A stretch of 64,000 nucleotides of DNA from Exiguobacterium flavidum (GTDB lineage Bacteria > Bacillota > Bacilli > Exiguobacteriales > Exiguobacteriaceae), in NCBI RefSeq assembly GCF_003344535.1, contig NZ_QPKS01000001.1, forward strand, positions 108,557-172,556, written 5' to 3'. Positions 18,761 to 27,872 of this stretch are shown here, one piece after another; the stretch's first letter is position 1; every line of letters starts with the position of its first letter. The notes under the pieces are model-generated. The model saw nothing but the letters and a program-made list of their open reading frames with translations. It was not told where the DNA came from and ran no database searches. The translations under genes and the position numbers were made by a program.

Positions 18761-19735
18761 TCATGAATGGAATCCAATCGCCTTCGTCGGTGCGTCGAGC
18801 AGACCGAGAATTTCGTCGTCGACAGGCAGAAGCGTCAACGAGAACCCGTGCATCTCGAGTGACGTCATATAGTTTCCGACATACGGCCGGACGATATCGT
18901 ATCCTTTCGCAATCAATTGTTCATGCACATATTTGTACGTTAAATACAGTTCGGATATCGGCGTACCGCCCATCCCATTCAACATCAATGCAATTTTTTT
19001 GTCCGTCACTTCGTTCGTCAGACGATCCACGAGTTCACGGACGATGTCTTCGACCGGTGCGATTGCTTTTCGCTCGACGCCTTTCTCTCCATGGATCCCG
19101 ATTCCGATCTCCATCTCATCCGGATGAAGCTCAAAGCCCGGTTTGCCGCTTTCAGGCATGTAGCATGGTGATAAGGCCATTCCCATCGAACGGACGCGGC
19201 TGATCACCTTCTCCGCCACCGCCTTCACTTCAGATAGCGAGCGGCCCTCCTGAGCAGCGGCTCCTGCGACCTTATGGACGAATACGGTTCCCGCAACTCC
19301 GCGACGGTCGCTTTCCTTTTTGATCGCAATGTCATCGTTGACGACGACCGTATCGACCTCGATACCTTCCATTTCAGCAAGTTCTTTTGCCATGTCGAAG
19401 TTCATCACGTCACCGGCGTAGTTCTTGACGACGAGCAGGACGCCTTTCCCTCCGTCCGCCGCCTTGATTCCTTCTAGCACCATGTCAGGCGTCGGCGATG
19501 TGAAAACTTCCCCGCATACGGCCGCCGACAACATCCCTTCGCCGATGAATCCTGCATGTGCCGGTTCATGTCCGCTTCCGCCGCCGGAGACAAGCCCGAC
19601 CTTCCCTGATACCCCGTCCTTACGCTTGACGACGTTCACTCCCTCGACCTTCTCATAAAAATCCGGATGGGCAAGTACGAGCCCCTCTACCATGTCTGAT
19701 ACGAATCGGTTGGCGTCCTGCATCAATTTGTCCAT
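18761..19735 (-). CDS. dhaK: Dihydroxyacetone kinase substrate-binding subunit DhaK
   Basis: About 324 residues. It binds dihydroxyacetone covalently through a histidine (the one in GIGIHGEKGVER, near residue 208). The N-terminal GLVSGGGSGHEPAHAGF loop and NYAGDVMNFD are typical. With dhaL and dhaM it phosphorylates dihydroxyacetone using PTS phosphate, feeding glycolysis. The ATG at 19735 follows GGAGGAG; the earlier in-frame start is unsupported. No dhaS/dhaR-type regulator is adjacent. Confidence 0.95.
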   Translation of the reverse strand: MDKLMQDANRFVSDMVEGLVLAHPDFYEKVEGVNVVKRKDGVSGKVGLVSGGGSGHEPAHAGFIGEGMLSAAVCGEVFTSPTPDMVLEGIKAADGGKGVLLVVKNYAGDVMNFDMAKELAEMEGIEVDTVVVNDDIAIKKESDRRGVAGTVFVHKVAGAAAQEGRSLSEVKAVAEKVISRVRSMGMALSPCYMPESGKPGFELHPDEMEIGIGIHGEKGVERKAIAPVEDIVRELVDRLTNEVTDKKIALMLNGMGGTPISELYLTYKYVHEQLIAKGYDIVRPYVGNYMTSLEMHGFSLTLLPVDDEILGLLDAPTKAIGFHS

Positions 19736-19761
19736 TATTCGCGCTCCTCCACACATAGATT

Positions 19762-19790
19762 TTGGCAATACCTTGCATTTTGTTTATACC
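19762..19790 (+). promoter_or_regulatory. Possible azlC promoter
   Basis: TTGGCA, 17 bp, TATACC about 90 bp before azlC. A second weak candidate (TATAGT at about 19855) lies nearer the gene. Confidence 0.35.
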
Positions 19791-19892
19791 ACCAACGCTC
19801 TCCTAATATGTCTATAAGGAACGGAAAAGAATGGCGATTTTCATCCGGCATGATATAGTTTGAGAACATATTGAAAAAAGGAGGCTTCGACT

Positions 19893-20609
19893 TTGACAGA
19901 TTCATTCCGTTCCGGAGTCAAGGCATGCATCCCGACGATCTTCGGATATGTCGGAATCGGAATCTCAGCCGGCGTCATCGGGCGGGCATCCGGTCTCTCC
20001 CCTGCCGAGGTCGCCTTGATGTCGATTCTGATCTATGCCGGTGCAGCACAATTCATCATCACGAGTCTTTTGCTGACCGGGACACCCGCTTCCGCCATCA
20101 TCCTGACGACGTTCGTCGTCAACTCGCGGCACCTGCTGATGAGCATGGCTACTGCCCCCCATGTCGAACGGGCGACTCTGTTACATAAAATCGGCATCGG
20201 CTCCCTTCTGACGGACGAATCATTCGCCGTCGCGATGACACGTGCTTCCGGCGGCGACAAGATTCCAGCGAACTGGTTCCATGGCTTGAACATAACGGCC
20301 TATCTGACATGGATCGCTTCGACGGTCCTCGGCGCCGTCCTTGGGGGACAGCTCGCGAATCCGGACAGGTTCGGTCTCGACTTCGCTCTGAGCGCGATGT
20401 TCATCGGTCTTCTCTATCTGCAGATCGAGAGCGAGCGGGCGAAGCGTCTTCTTCTTAACGGTGCTTTGATCGTGCTCGTCGGAGGCATGTTCGTCCTCTT
20501 ATCGAAATTTACGTCGCCTGAGATGGCCGTGCTATGCGCGACGCTGCTCGGGTCGACGGCTGGGGTGGTGATTTCCCGATGGATATCCGTCAAGACGTCC
20601 TCATCCTGA
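19893..20609 (+). CDS. azlC: AzlC family branched-chain amino acid exporter, large subunit
   Basis: A 238-residue membrane protein with about six to eight helices. The AzlC/YgaZ hallmark GIGISAGVIGRASGLSPAEVALMSILIYAGAAQFI is in the N-terminal half, followed by VNSRHLLMSMATAPH. With AzlD it exports branched-chain or related amino acids and analogues (4-azaleucine resistance in B. subtilis). The start is TTG with AAGGAGG 8 bases upstream. azlD overlaps its end. Confidence 0.92.
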   Translation: MTDSFRSGVKACIPTIFGYVGIGISAGVIGRASGLSPAEVALMSILIYAGAAQFIITSLLLTGTPASAIILTTFVVNSRHLLMSMATAPHVERATLLHKIGIGSLLTDESFAVAMTRASGGDKIPANWFHGLNITAYLTWIASTVLGAVLGGQLANPDRFGLDFALSAMFIGLLYLQIESERAKRLLLNGALIVLVGGMFVLLSKFTSPEMAVLCATLLGSTAGVVISRWISVKTSSS

Positions 20610-20902
20610 TCCTGCTCGCAGGGCTCGTGACCTGGATTCCGCGCGTCCTCCCCTTCATCGTGCTGCACCGTCTGAAGGTCCCGCAAGTAGTGGCGGAGTT
20701 CCTGTCGTTCGTACCAGTCTGCCTGCTTGGAGCACTCTCCATCCAGAGCTTGTTCGTCCACGAAGCAGGACAGTTTTCTCTTTCCAGTGAACACATCCTC
20801 GCGGCTGTCCCTACCATCCTGACCGCCATCTTCTCGAGGAGTCTCGTCTCGACCGTGATCGTCGGTGTTCTTTCAATGGCGCTCGTTCGCTATTTTTCTT
20901 AA
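20579..20902 (+). CDS. azlD: AzlD family branched-chain amino acid exporter, small subunit
   Basis: A 107-residue protein with about four membrane helices, matching AzlD/YgaH (VTWIPRVLPFIVLHRLKVPQVVAEFLSFVPVCLLGAL). It overlaps the end of azlC by 31 bp; the ATG at 20579 is chosen because GGGGTGGTG lies before it and the family starts near this point. It should form the exporter with AzlC. Confidence 0.9.
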   Translation: MDIRQDVLILILLAGLVTWIPRVLPFIVLHRLKVPQVVAEFLSFVPVCLLGALSIQSLFVHEAGQFSLSSEHILAAVPTILTAIFSRSLVSTVIVGVLSMALVRYFS

Positions 20903-20904
20903 GA

Positions 20905-20953
20905 AAAGGCTCCTCGCCCTGTCGATCATCGACGGGACAAGGGGCCTTTTTTT
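20905..20953 (+). terminator. Terminator of azlC-azlD
   Basis: Long imperfect GC-rich hairpin closing with GGGGCC and seven T. Confidence 0.85.
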
Positions 20954-20974
20954 GTCGCGTGACTCATTGAAAGC

Positions 20975-21754
20975 TTAAGCATTCCATGTGGAAAGAGAGC
21001 CTGATTTCAAATGAGACAAGTCGTGCCGCTTCAACAAAATCAGCTGGAGGACGACAGAAACGGCGACGAATGATTGAACGATCAGCAGCGGAATAGTCAA
21101 CTCGATATCGATTATGTCACCCCCTAAGCTGACGAAATCCCAAAAACCGTGCAGGATGATCAACGGCCATAAATTGTTCAGCTTGAGTGCGAGAAGTCCG
21201 AAGAAGAGTCCGAAGACGAACGTATTGCCGAGTTGATAAAGCATACTCGACAGAGGAATAAAGGCGAACAGATTCAACAGATGGAATGCAGAAAAGAAGG
21301 TTGCGCTAACGAACAGCGCCTTGAACGGGTGCGACTCTGGATGAAACGCCCGAATCAACACGCCGCGAAAAATCGTCTCTTCATTAAACCCGACGAGCAT
21401 CGCGGTCACTAAGGCAATCCCGAGCAATTGAGTGGTTGAAGCAGACAGTTCGACAGAGGAAACGATGAATTCCCTGGCGATGAGCCCGACGGATAACAGA
21501 ACGACCAGAAGAACCGGCACATACCAGACGAGTCCGCGAGACTTCAATTTCGAAAAGCCTACACTCTCAAACTTACTTTGCCTTCTGACCCATACAACGA
21601 TCAAGAGCGTCATGAGCACTTCACCGAAAATAGCGACTCGCAGAATGTCCGGATTGCTGTACTCGAATTTGAAACCGAAACCGGCCGTCGCCATCGTGAT
21701 ACCCATGATCAAAAAAATGACTGCTGTCAGCATGAAAGATTGTCTTCGTGTCAT
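20975..21754 (-). CDS. CPBP family intramembrane metalloprotease
   Basis: A 259-residue protein with about eight membrane segments. The CPBP motifs are NEETIFRGVLIRAF (about 125), FFSAFHLLNLF (about 155) and ILHGFWDFVSLGG (about 200), all with the expected Glu, His and Asp/Asn residues. It is only distantly similar to the CPBP protein at the left end of the window. Monocistronic by appearance; its physiological substrate is unknown. Confidence 0.85.
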   Translation of the reverse strand: MTRRQSFMLTAVIFLIMGITMATAGFGFKFEYSNPDILRVAIFGEVLMTLLIVVWVRRQSKFESVGFSKLKSRGLVWYVPVLLVVLLSVGLIAREFIVSSVELSASTTQLLGIALVTAMLVGFNEETIFRGVLIRAFHPESHPFKALFVSATFFSAFHLLNLFAFIPLSSMLYQLGNTFVFGLFFGLLALKLNNLWPLIILHGFWDFVSLGGDIIDIELTIPLLIVQSFVAVSVVLQLILLKRHDLSHLKSGSLSTWNA

Positions 21755-21947
21755 TTTTCATTCCTCCCTTGCCTTATCGCACCGAACTCACTCGCTTCAT
21801 ACAGAGATATACCACGTGCTAGAGAAGCTTATTCCGATAGATATTCAGTCAAAAGAATCATGACGTTGCAAATCATCGCCAAAAAGCGGCCTTCCCCGGC
21901 TGCTGCCGGACGAAGACCGCCTATAGACAATTCGATTTACTGTTGAC

Positions 21948-23291
21948 TTAGAAGAGAACCATGTACTGGTCGCGTTCCCATTCCGTGACTTGCGTACGGA
22001 ACATATCCCACTCGATTTCCTTCAATTCGACGAAGTGCTCTGCGATGTGGTCGCCGAGGGCGTTCATGACGACTTCATCCGCCTTGAGGACTTCAAGCGC
22101 ATGGCTCAGTGTCGACGGAAGATCGTCGATTCCGTTCGCGACGCGCTCCGGCTTGTCCATCACGTAGATGTTGCGGTCGATTGGAGCAGGCGCCTTCATG
22201 TTGTTCTTGATTCCGTCGAGACCTGACGCGAGGAGCGTCGCAAGCGCGAGATACGGGTTCGCTGCCGGGTCGACCGAGCGAACTTCGATCCGTGTCGAGA
22301 GACCGCGTGCTGCTGGTACGCGTACGAGCGGCGAACGGTTGCGTGCCGACCATGCCACGTAGCAAGGTGCTTCGTAACCTGGGACGAGGCGCTTGTATGA
22401 GTTGACTGTCGGGTTACAGACGGCCGTGAAAGCACGTGCGTGCTTCAAGATGCCCGCCGTGAAGGCACGCGCATCATCAGACAATTGCATCTCACCGTTC
22501 TCTTCGAAGAAGACGTTCTTGTCCCCTTTGAAGAGTGACATGTTCGCATGCATACCTGAACCGTTGACACCGAAGAGCGGCTTCGGCATGAATGTCGCGT
22601 GCAGGTTATGCTTCGCAGCGATCGTCTTGACGACGAGCTTGAACGTCTGGATGTTGTCAGCCGTCGTGATCGCGTCCGCATATTTGAAGTCGATTTCATG
22701 CTGACCAGGAGCTACCTCGTGGTGGGAAGCTTCGATCTCGAAGCCCATGTTCTCGAGCTCGATGACGATCTCCTTACGGCAGTTCTCGCCGAGATCGACC
22801 GGCGCGAGGTCGAAGTAACCACCTTGGTCGTTGAGTTCAAGCGTCGGACGGCCATTCGCGTCCTTTTTGAAGAGGAAGAATTCCGGTTCTGGACCGACGT
22901 TGAAAGCCGTGAAGCCGAGTTCTTCCATCTCACCGAGTACACGTTTCAGCTGACCGCGCGGATCTCCTGAGAACGGTGTACCGTCTGGATTGTAGATGTC
23001 ACAGATGAGGCGAGCAACTTTCCCCGTTCCGTCTTCTGTCCACGGGAAAACGACCCATGTATTGAGGTCCGGGAAGAGATACATATCCGATTCCTCGATC
23101 CGGACGAATCCTTCGATCGAAGAACCGTCGAACATCATCTTGTTGTCGAGTGCCTTTTCGAGCTGACTCACCGGAATCTCGACGTTCTTGATCGTCCCCA
23201 GGATGTCAGTGAACTGAAGCCGGATGAAGCGGACGTCTTCCGCTTTAGCGATCTTCATAATGTCTTCTCGTGTGATGTTGCGTCGTGTCAT
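21948..23291 (-). CDS. glnA: Glutamine synthetase, type I-alpha
   Basis: 447 residues. It makes glutamine from glutamate, ammonia and ATP. The catalytic core is visible: [42 protein letters not shown] and [13 protein letters not shown]. No adenylylation-loop insertion is seen, so this is the short Gram-positive form controlled by feedback inhibition and by binding GlnR. The ATG at 23291 follows GGAGAGGGG. It is the second gene of glnR-glnA; the 49-bp gap holds a GlnR-box-like sequence. Confidence 0.97.
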   Translation of the reverse strand: MTRRNITREDIMKIAKAEDVRFIRLQFTDILGTIKNVEIPVSQLEKALDNKMMFDGSSIEGFVRIEESDMYLFPDLNTWVVFPWTEDGTGKVARLICDIYNPDGTPFSGDPRGQLKRVLGEMEELGFTAFNVGPEPEFFLFKKDANGRPTLELNDQGGYFDLAPVDLGENCRKEIVIELENMGFEIEASHHEVAPGQHEIDFKYADAITTADNIQTFKLVVKTIAAKHNLHATFMPKPLFGVNGSGMHANMSLFKGDKNVFFEENGEMQLSDDARAFTAGILKHARAFTAVCNPTVNSYKRLVPGYEAPCYVAWSARNRSPLVRVPAARGLSTRIEVRSVDPAANPYLALATLLASGLDGIKNNMKAPAPIDRNIYVMDKPERVANGIDDLPSTLSHALEVLKADEVVMNALGDHIAEHFVELKEIEWDMFRTQVTEWERDQYMVLF

Positions 23292-23319
23292 GTGTAAAAT
23301 CCCCTCTCCAAATTCTGTG

Positions 23320-23336
23320 TGTTGTGTATGGTAACA
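23320..23336. promoter_or_regulatory. GlnR/TnrA-box-like sequence between glnR and glnA
   Basis: On the minus strand TGTTACCATACACAACA, one mismatch from TGTNA-N7-TNACA. Confidence 0.45.
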
Positions 23337-23340
23337 GGCC

Positions 23341-23730
23341 TTACTTGAAGAAACGACCGAGCTCACCTTGGATGAGCGACGTCTTTCCAGGTCGACCCGC
23401 TTCCTTCAATTGATTTTTCAGAAGCTTGTAGAGCTCCCCGTCCGTCATGTCTTTCTTGTCGATCTCCGGTACGACTGCCTCCCGAACGACTGTCTCGTCG
23501 AGAAGATGTCTGATTCCTGCGATGTTGAGCCCTTTATCGAGGTATTCCTTGGTCGTCAGCAGACGATCGACATCATTGAACGAGTAGAGTCTCCGCTTCG
23601 TCTCTGTTCGTTCCGGCTTGATCAAGCCTTGGTCTTCATAGTAACGGATTTGCCGCGCAGAAAGTTCTGTCAACTCCTGGACGACCCCGATCGGAAAGAG
23701 CGGCTTGGACTGTCGAGATAAGTCTGCCAT
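23341..23730 (-). CDS. glnR: MerR-family nitrogen repressor GlnR
   Basis: 129 residues. The MerR-type winged helix ([45 protein letters not shown]) is followed by a dimer helix and the C-terminal tail [14 protein letters not shown]. That tail is the autoinhibitory peptide through which feedback-inhibited glutamine synthetase activates GlnR for DNA binding. GAAAGGGGA ribosome site. First gene of glnRA with its own box and promoter. Confidence 0.97.
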   Translation of the reverse strand: MADLSRQSKPLFPIGVVQELTELSARQIRYYEDQGLIKPERTETKRRLYSFNDVDRLLTTKEYLDKGLNIAGIRHLLDETVVREAVVPEIDKKDMTDGELYKLLKNQLKEAGRPGKTSLIQGELGRFFK

Positions 23731-23758
23731 GATGTTCCCCTTTCATCTTACTTCATGA

Positions 23759-23787
23759 GAATAACCCTCTGTCACACAAGATGTCAA
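23759..23787 (-). promoter_or_regulatory. glnRA promoter
   Basis: Minus strand TTGACA, 17 bp, TTATTC, about 20 bp before the ribosome site. Confidence 0.75.
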
Positions 23788-23791
23788 GACA

Positions 23792-23808
23792 TGTAAGAAA
23801 AGTTAACA
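23792..23808. promoter_or_regulatory. GlnR/TnrA box
   Basis: TGTAAGAAAAGTTAACA fits TGTNA-N7-TNACA exactly and lies 4 bp upstream of the glnRA -35. Confidence 0.9.
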
Positions 23809-23865
23809 TCAACTTTACTCAAGTCAGACTTCTTGTCATCAGAGGGTCATTTTGTCATGCGATTG

Positions 23866-25143
23866 TCATGCAAGTTCCCGTTTGATCAGTCCCTTTTCAA
23901 AGAGAGTGTCGAGGGCCGTGATGATGGCGATCTTGACATGGCTGTAAGTCAATCCGCCTTGTACATAAGCCGTATATGGCGCCCGGATAGGACCGTCCGC
24001 AGAGAGCTCGATCGACGACCCTTGGACGAACGTCCCAGCCGCCATGATCACGTCGTCGGCATATCCCGGCATGTAGTCTGGAATCGGCAACGCATGCGCG
24101 TTGACCGGAGACGCTGCCTGGATCGCCTGGCAGAAGGCGATCATCTTCTCGGGGTCGAAGAACGAGACGCTCTGGATGAGATCGGTCCGCTCTGCCTCAA
24201 AGTGCGGAGATGTCGCAAAACCGAACTGCTCGAGCATGCTCGACGTGAACATCGCACCCATCAAGGCTTGACTGACCGTATGCGGTGCCATGTAGAACCC
24301 TTGATACATCTCGTGGAGCGAATAGAGTGAAGGACCAGCTTCAGCACCGATTCCTGGAGTCGTCATCCGGAATGAGGCACGTTCGATCAGATCCTTGCGA
24401 CCGACGAGGTAGCCTCCCGTCTTCGCGAGTCCCCCACCCGGGTTCTTGATCAGTGAGCCTGCCATCAAGTCTGCTCCGACGTGGGTCGGTTCGATCGTCT
24501 CGACGAATTCACCGTAACAGTTGTCGACGAAGACGATGACGTCTGGACGAACCGCTTTGATGCGCGCGATCGCCTCTCCGATTTCCCTGACCGGGATGCT
24601 TCGCCGGTCCGCATAACCTTTCGAACGTTGGATACCGACGACTTTCGTCCTGTCATTCATACGCTCGAGCACAGCGTCGATGTCGATCGTCTTTTCGTTC
24701 TTCAATTCCACTTTGTCGTACGTGATCCCGAGCTCAGCGAGCGATCCGCGTCCGTCTCCGCGGATGCCGACGATCTCTTCGAGCGTATCGTAAGGCTTGC
24801 CTGTGATATAGAGCAGCTCGTCTCCGGGCAGGAGCGTGCCGAACAACGCGATCCCGATCGCGTGGGTCCCGCTGATGATCTGGGCGCGGCAAAGCCCTGC
24901 CTCCGCGCCGAACACGTCTGCGTAAATCCGTTCGAGCGTATCACGGCCTTCATCGTTGTAACCGTAACCGGTCGACGGCATGAAGTGGAAGTCGCTCACC
25001 TTGTGCTTCCTAAACGAGTTCAATACCCGGAACTGATTGATTTCAGCCGTCTCCCGCACTCGTCTGAATCCCTGTTCGATTCTCGCCTCGGCCGTCTCGA
25101 TGAACGGCTTAAGCGTTTCGTAATGGTTCAATTGTTCAAACAT
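23866..25143 (-). CDS. YnbB-type PLP-dependent lyase (methionine gamma-lyase family / aluminium resistance)
   Basis: 425 residues, fold-type I PLP enzyme. The cofactor lysine is in GADLMAGSLIKNPGGGLAKTGGY, preceded by the IVFVDNCYGEFVE strand carrying the PLP-binding aspartate; the N-terminal half has STGYGYNDEGRDTLERIYADVFGAEAGLCRAQIISGTHAI. The family is annotated both as methionine gamma-lyase-like and as aluminium resistance protein, and its natural substrate is unsettled. It begins 2 bp after the hflX stop and precedes glnR, exactly as in B. subtilis. Confidence 0.88.
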   Translation of the reverse strand: MFEQLNHYETLKPFIETAEARIEQGFRRVRETAEINQFRVLNSFRKHKVSDFHFMPSTGYGYNDEGRDTLERIYADVFGAEAGLCRAQIISGTHAIGIALFGTLLPGDELLYITGKPYDTLEEIVGIRGDGRGSLAELGITYDKVELKNEKTIDIDAVLERMNDRTKVVGIQRSKGYADRRSIPVREIGEAIARIKAVRPDVIVFVDNCYGEFVETIEPTHVGADLMAGSLIKNPGGGLAKTGGYLVGRKDLIERASFRMTTPGIGAEAGPSLYSLHEMYQGFYMAPHTVSQALMGAMFTSSMLEQFGFATSPHFEAERTDLIQSVSFFDPEKMIAFCQAIQAASPVNAHALPIPDYMPGYADDVIMAAGTFVQGSSIELSADGPIRAPYTAYVQGGLTYSHVKIAIITALDTLFEKGLIKRELA

Positions 25144-25145
25144 CC

Positions 25146-26387
25146 TTACACCTCGTACTGTTTTAATGTCGCAAAGAGGCGCGTGTCGTTCCGCAAATAT
25201 CCGCGCAACGTCACTGAGCCGTCCTCTTCATAGTTCTCCTTCAGGTTGATCATCGCTTCCTTTGCCGGATTGTAGTGGACGAACGCCTCTACCGGAATCC
25301 GGATCTCAAGGTATTCGAGGATCGTCGAGATCTCTTTTTCGATTTCTGCCGTCAGGCGTTCGATGTCTGCCGGATCGAGTGCCGAGATCAAAAGTTTCCC
25401 GCCAGTGAAATGCTCTGTCAGCCGGTCCTTCTTGTTGAAGACCTCGAGCTGCGGAATATCGCCTGCTCCGAGGTCGTCGAGGACTTTGTTCGTCGTCGCC
25501 ATCTGTTCCCGGTAGTGGTCGCTCGATGCATCGACGACATGAAGAATCAGATCGGCTTCAAGCACCTCTTCAAGCGTCGAGCGGAAGGCTGCGATCAGCT
25601 GCGTCGGCAAGTCCTGGATGAATCCGACCGTGTCCGTCAGCAGCACTTGACCGCCTGACGGCAAGTCGAGCTGGCGCGTCAGCGGATCGAGCGTCGCGAA
25701 CAGTTCATTCTTCTCATAGGTGTCGGCATTCGTCAGTCGATTGAAAATCGTCGACTTACCGGCATTCGTGTACCCGACGAGCGCGATTTGGAAGGCCTGG
25801 TTCTCCTTGCGCCGTTCACGGTAGCGGGCGCGGTGGGCGACCGACGTCTCGAGCTGCTTCTTGATCTCGTCGACGCGGCGCCGGATATGACGGCGATCAG
25901 TCTCAAGCTTCGATTCACCAGGACCCCTCGTCCCGATTCCGCCGCCGAGGCGCGACAGCTGCGTGCCTTGGCCGCTCAGGCGCGGCAGGAGATAGCTCAT
26001 CTGTGCCAGTTCGACTTGAAGCTTCCCTTCACGCGACTGGGCTCGACCGGCAAAGATGTCAAGGATCAGCTGGGTCCGGTCGATCAACTTGATATCTTCC
26101 GGGTCACCGAGCGCGATCCGGATGTTCTTCAATTGTCCCGGTGTCATCTCCGCGTTGAAGATGATCAAATCCGGCGTAAGCTCTTCCGCGAGCGCGACGA
26201 GCTCCTCGACCTTTCCTTTACCGATATACGTCCGGCGGTCGACCGCCTGCCGTTTTTGGTCCAATCGGCCGATCACCTCTCCGTGCGCCGTCTCGACAAG
26301 CGCCTCTAATTCTGAAACGGATTCCTCATAGATATGTTCCGGGACGTTCGGAAGCTGACATCCGACGACGATTACGCGTTCTGCCAT
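25146..26387 (-). CDS. hflX: Ribosome-associated GTPase HflX
   Basis: About 413 residues. The N-terminal HflX domain and glycine-rich linker (RLSGQGTQLSRLGGGIGTRGPGESKLETDRR) are followed by a GTPase domain: G1 GYTNAGKST, G3 DTVGF, G4 NKKD, and a small C-terminal domain. HflX binds the 50S ribosome and splits stalled or hibernating ribosomes under stress. The ATG at 26387 has AAGGA at 9 bases; in-frame upstream codons overlap the promoter. Operon with ynbB. Confidence 0.95.
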   Translation of the reverse strand: MAERVIVVGCQLPNVPEHIYEESVSELEALVETAHGEVIGRLDQKRQAVDRRTYIGKGKVEELVALAEELTPDLIIFNAEMTPGQLKNIRIALGDPEDIKLIDRTQLILDIFAGRAQSREGKLQVELAQMSYLLPRLSGQGTQLSRLGGGIGTRGPGESKLETDRRHIRRRVDEIKKQLETSVAHRARYRERRKENQAFQIALVGYTNAGKSTIFNRLTNADTYEKNELFATLDPLTRQLDLPSGGQVLLTDTVGFIQDLPTQLIAAFRSTLEEVLEADLILHVVDASSDHYREQMATTNKVLDDLGAGDIPQLEVFNKKDRLTEHFTGGKLLISALDPADIERLTAEIEKEISTILEYLEIRIPVEAFVHYNPAKEAMINLKENYEEDGSVTLRGYLRNDTRLFATLKQYEV

Positions 26388-26424
26388 CTCATCATTCCTT
26401 TCTGAATTGCGTTCTGCGTCCTCT

Positions 26425-26433
26425 ATCATACCA
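26425..26433 (-). promoter_or_regulatory. hflX promoter (extended -10)
   Basis: TGG-TATGAT on the minus strand; no clear -35. Confidence 0.4.
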
Positions 26434-26513
26434 TATTAAGGTGTGACATTCTTTGGACAGAAACGAACGTTCGGTTTACACTTGAGGCATAGACAGATTG
26501 AGGAGGAACAGCC

Positions 26514-27488
26514 ATGGCGAAAGAGCGGACCGTCTACGTCTTACCTGAGTATATCGAGCGCTATCTCTATTTTCTCGAGGCAAGCGGCCGGCAGTCCTCG
26601 ACTATCCGGCGTTACCGATACGACCTGATCGAGATCCACCGGTACATGACAGACGTCGATCAGCCCATTGATACGATCGAGGAATTCAAATCCGTGCCGG
26701 TCGAGACATGGAAGGCGTTCATCAATGAATACCTGATCGAGGAGAAGCTGTATAAGCAAGCGACAGTCGCCCGGATCGTCACGGTGCTCAATCAGCTGAA
26801 CTATCAGCTACGCGCGACGAAGTCGAAATTGATCGAATACGCTCAACCGTCACATGAGCTGACGGCGAAACAGGTCGCTTCTGAAGAGGAGTTCGAACGG
26901 CTGATCAAGACGAACCGTTCAGACCGCGGGCTGACGGATCACCAGCTGCAGGCCCGTCCGTTCCTGATCGGGCGCAACGAATTGATCCTGCGCCTGTTCT
27001 ACTCGTACGGACTGAGGATTCATCACATCATCGGACTGAGGATGGAAGACCTCAACTTCGCCCAGCATGAAATGCGTGTCCATGACCGGCTCGGCAATAC
27101 GTACACGATTTCAATCAAGCATGAGGACCAGCTCCTGATGCTTGATTATCTCAAGACGATTCCGGAACCGGTCCGTCCGAGATACCATACGGCGGATCCG
27201 TTCTTCGTCGCCTTCGACTTCGCCCGGATGACATTCCGATGGCTGTACAGCAAGAATCAGCCGAAAGGGTTGTCGATCGTGATGATCACGAAGATGATGC
27301 GCGAATTGAACCTGCGCGTCGAAGGCGGCCGCGTCGTCACTCCCTCGATGCTCAGGAACGCATTCATCTTGAAGACGTACGCAACCGAATTGTCGAAGGA
27401 GGAACGCTTGAATAAGACCTGCCTCTATAAAGAAGCTTCACTCCGCCGCTATGCCGAAGCGTACGAGGAGCTGAAGGATCGCCTCTGA
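26514..27488 (+). CDS. Degenerate tyrosine-recombinase-like protein
   Basis: 324 residues with the two-domain layout of tyrosine recombinases. The N-terminal SAM-like core-binding domain (about 10-115) contains RQSSTIRRYRYDLIEIHRYM, and the catalytic domain has YSYGLRIHHIIGLRMEDLNF (the first catalytic arginine, Arg168, is present). The usual H-x-L-R-H box reads S-M-L-R-N (278-282), so both histidines are lost while Arg281 stays. The G-H box is absent, and a tyrosine remains near the end (Tyr313). It may bind DNA without normal strand exchange. AGGAGGA ribosome site, monocistronic, flanked by hflX and hfq; no att sites or phage genes nearby. Confidence 0.7.
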   Translation: MAKERTVYVLPEYIERYLYFLEASGRQSSTIRRYRYDLIEIHRYMTDVDQPIDTIEEFKSVPVETWKAFINEYLIEEKLYKQATVARIVTVLNQLNYQLRATKSKLIEYAQPSHELTAKQVASEEEFERLIKTNRSDRGLTDHQLQARPFLIGRNELILRLFYSYGLRIHHIIGLRMEDLNFAQHEMRVHDRLGNTYTISIKHEDQLLMLDYLKTIPEPVRPRYHTADPFFVAFDFARMTFRWLYSKNQPKGLSIVMITKMMRELNLRVEGGRVVTPSMLRNAFILKTYATELSKEERLNKTCLYKEASLRRYAEAYEELKDRL

Positions 27489-27497
27489 CCCGTACGA

Positions 27498-27559
27498 AAA
27501 AAAGACCGCACGCCTTGCCGGAACGCCTTTTCAACAGGCGTGCGGCAGGTGTGCGGTCT
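27498..27559. terminator. Shared terminator between the recombinase-like gene and hfq
   Basis: Very long hairpin (about 24-bp imperfect arms, starting GACCGCAC and ending GTGCGGTC) between convergent genes. On the minus strand it is followed by seven T, so it clearly serves hfq. Confidence 0.85.
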
Positions 27560-27565
27560 TGTTCA

Positions 27566-27814
27566 TCAGCGCGTGACTTCCGTCTCGGCTTCCTGTTCGT
27601 AGAGCGCCACGTTTCGCGCAGGCGCGAACGTCGAGATGGCGTGTTTGTAGATCAATTGCTGCTTGCCTTCCGACTCCAGGATGACCGTGAAGTTGTCGAA
27701 TGACTTGATCAGTCCCCGAAGCTGATAGCCGCTGATCAAGAAGACTGTCGTCGGTACTGCATCCTTACGCAATTGATTCAAAAAGTAATCCTGAATGTTA
27801 TACGATGCTTTCAT
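27566..27814 (-). CDS. hfq: RNA chaperone Hfq
   Basis: 82 residues, Sm-like fold. Sm1 is [34 protein letters not shown] and Sm2 ends [11 protein letters not shown], with the YKHAIS motif typical of the RNA-binding proximal face. It forms a hexamer that binds small RNAs and mRNAs; its role in Firmicutes is limited compared with enterics. It lies directly downstream of miaA, as in most bacteria. Confidence 0.97.
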   Translation of the reverse strand: MKASYNIQDYFLNQLRKDAVPTTVFLISGYQLRGLIKSFDNFTVILESEGKQQLIYKHAISTFAPARNVALYEQEAETEVTR

Positions 27815-27872
27815 CTGACCCGTTCCCCCTCCATATGATTCTGTTTCTGTCTTGAAACATCCGCAATGTCCC

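Noticed and set aside
26462-26475. SOS box upstream of the recombinase-like gene
   Set aside because: CGAAC and GTTCG are directly adjacent; LexA boxes need a 4-bp spacer.
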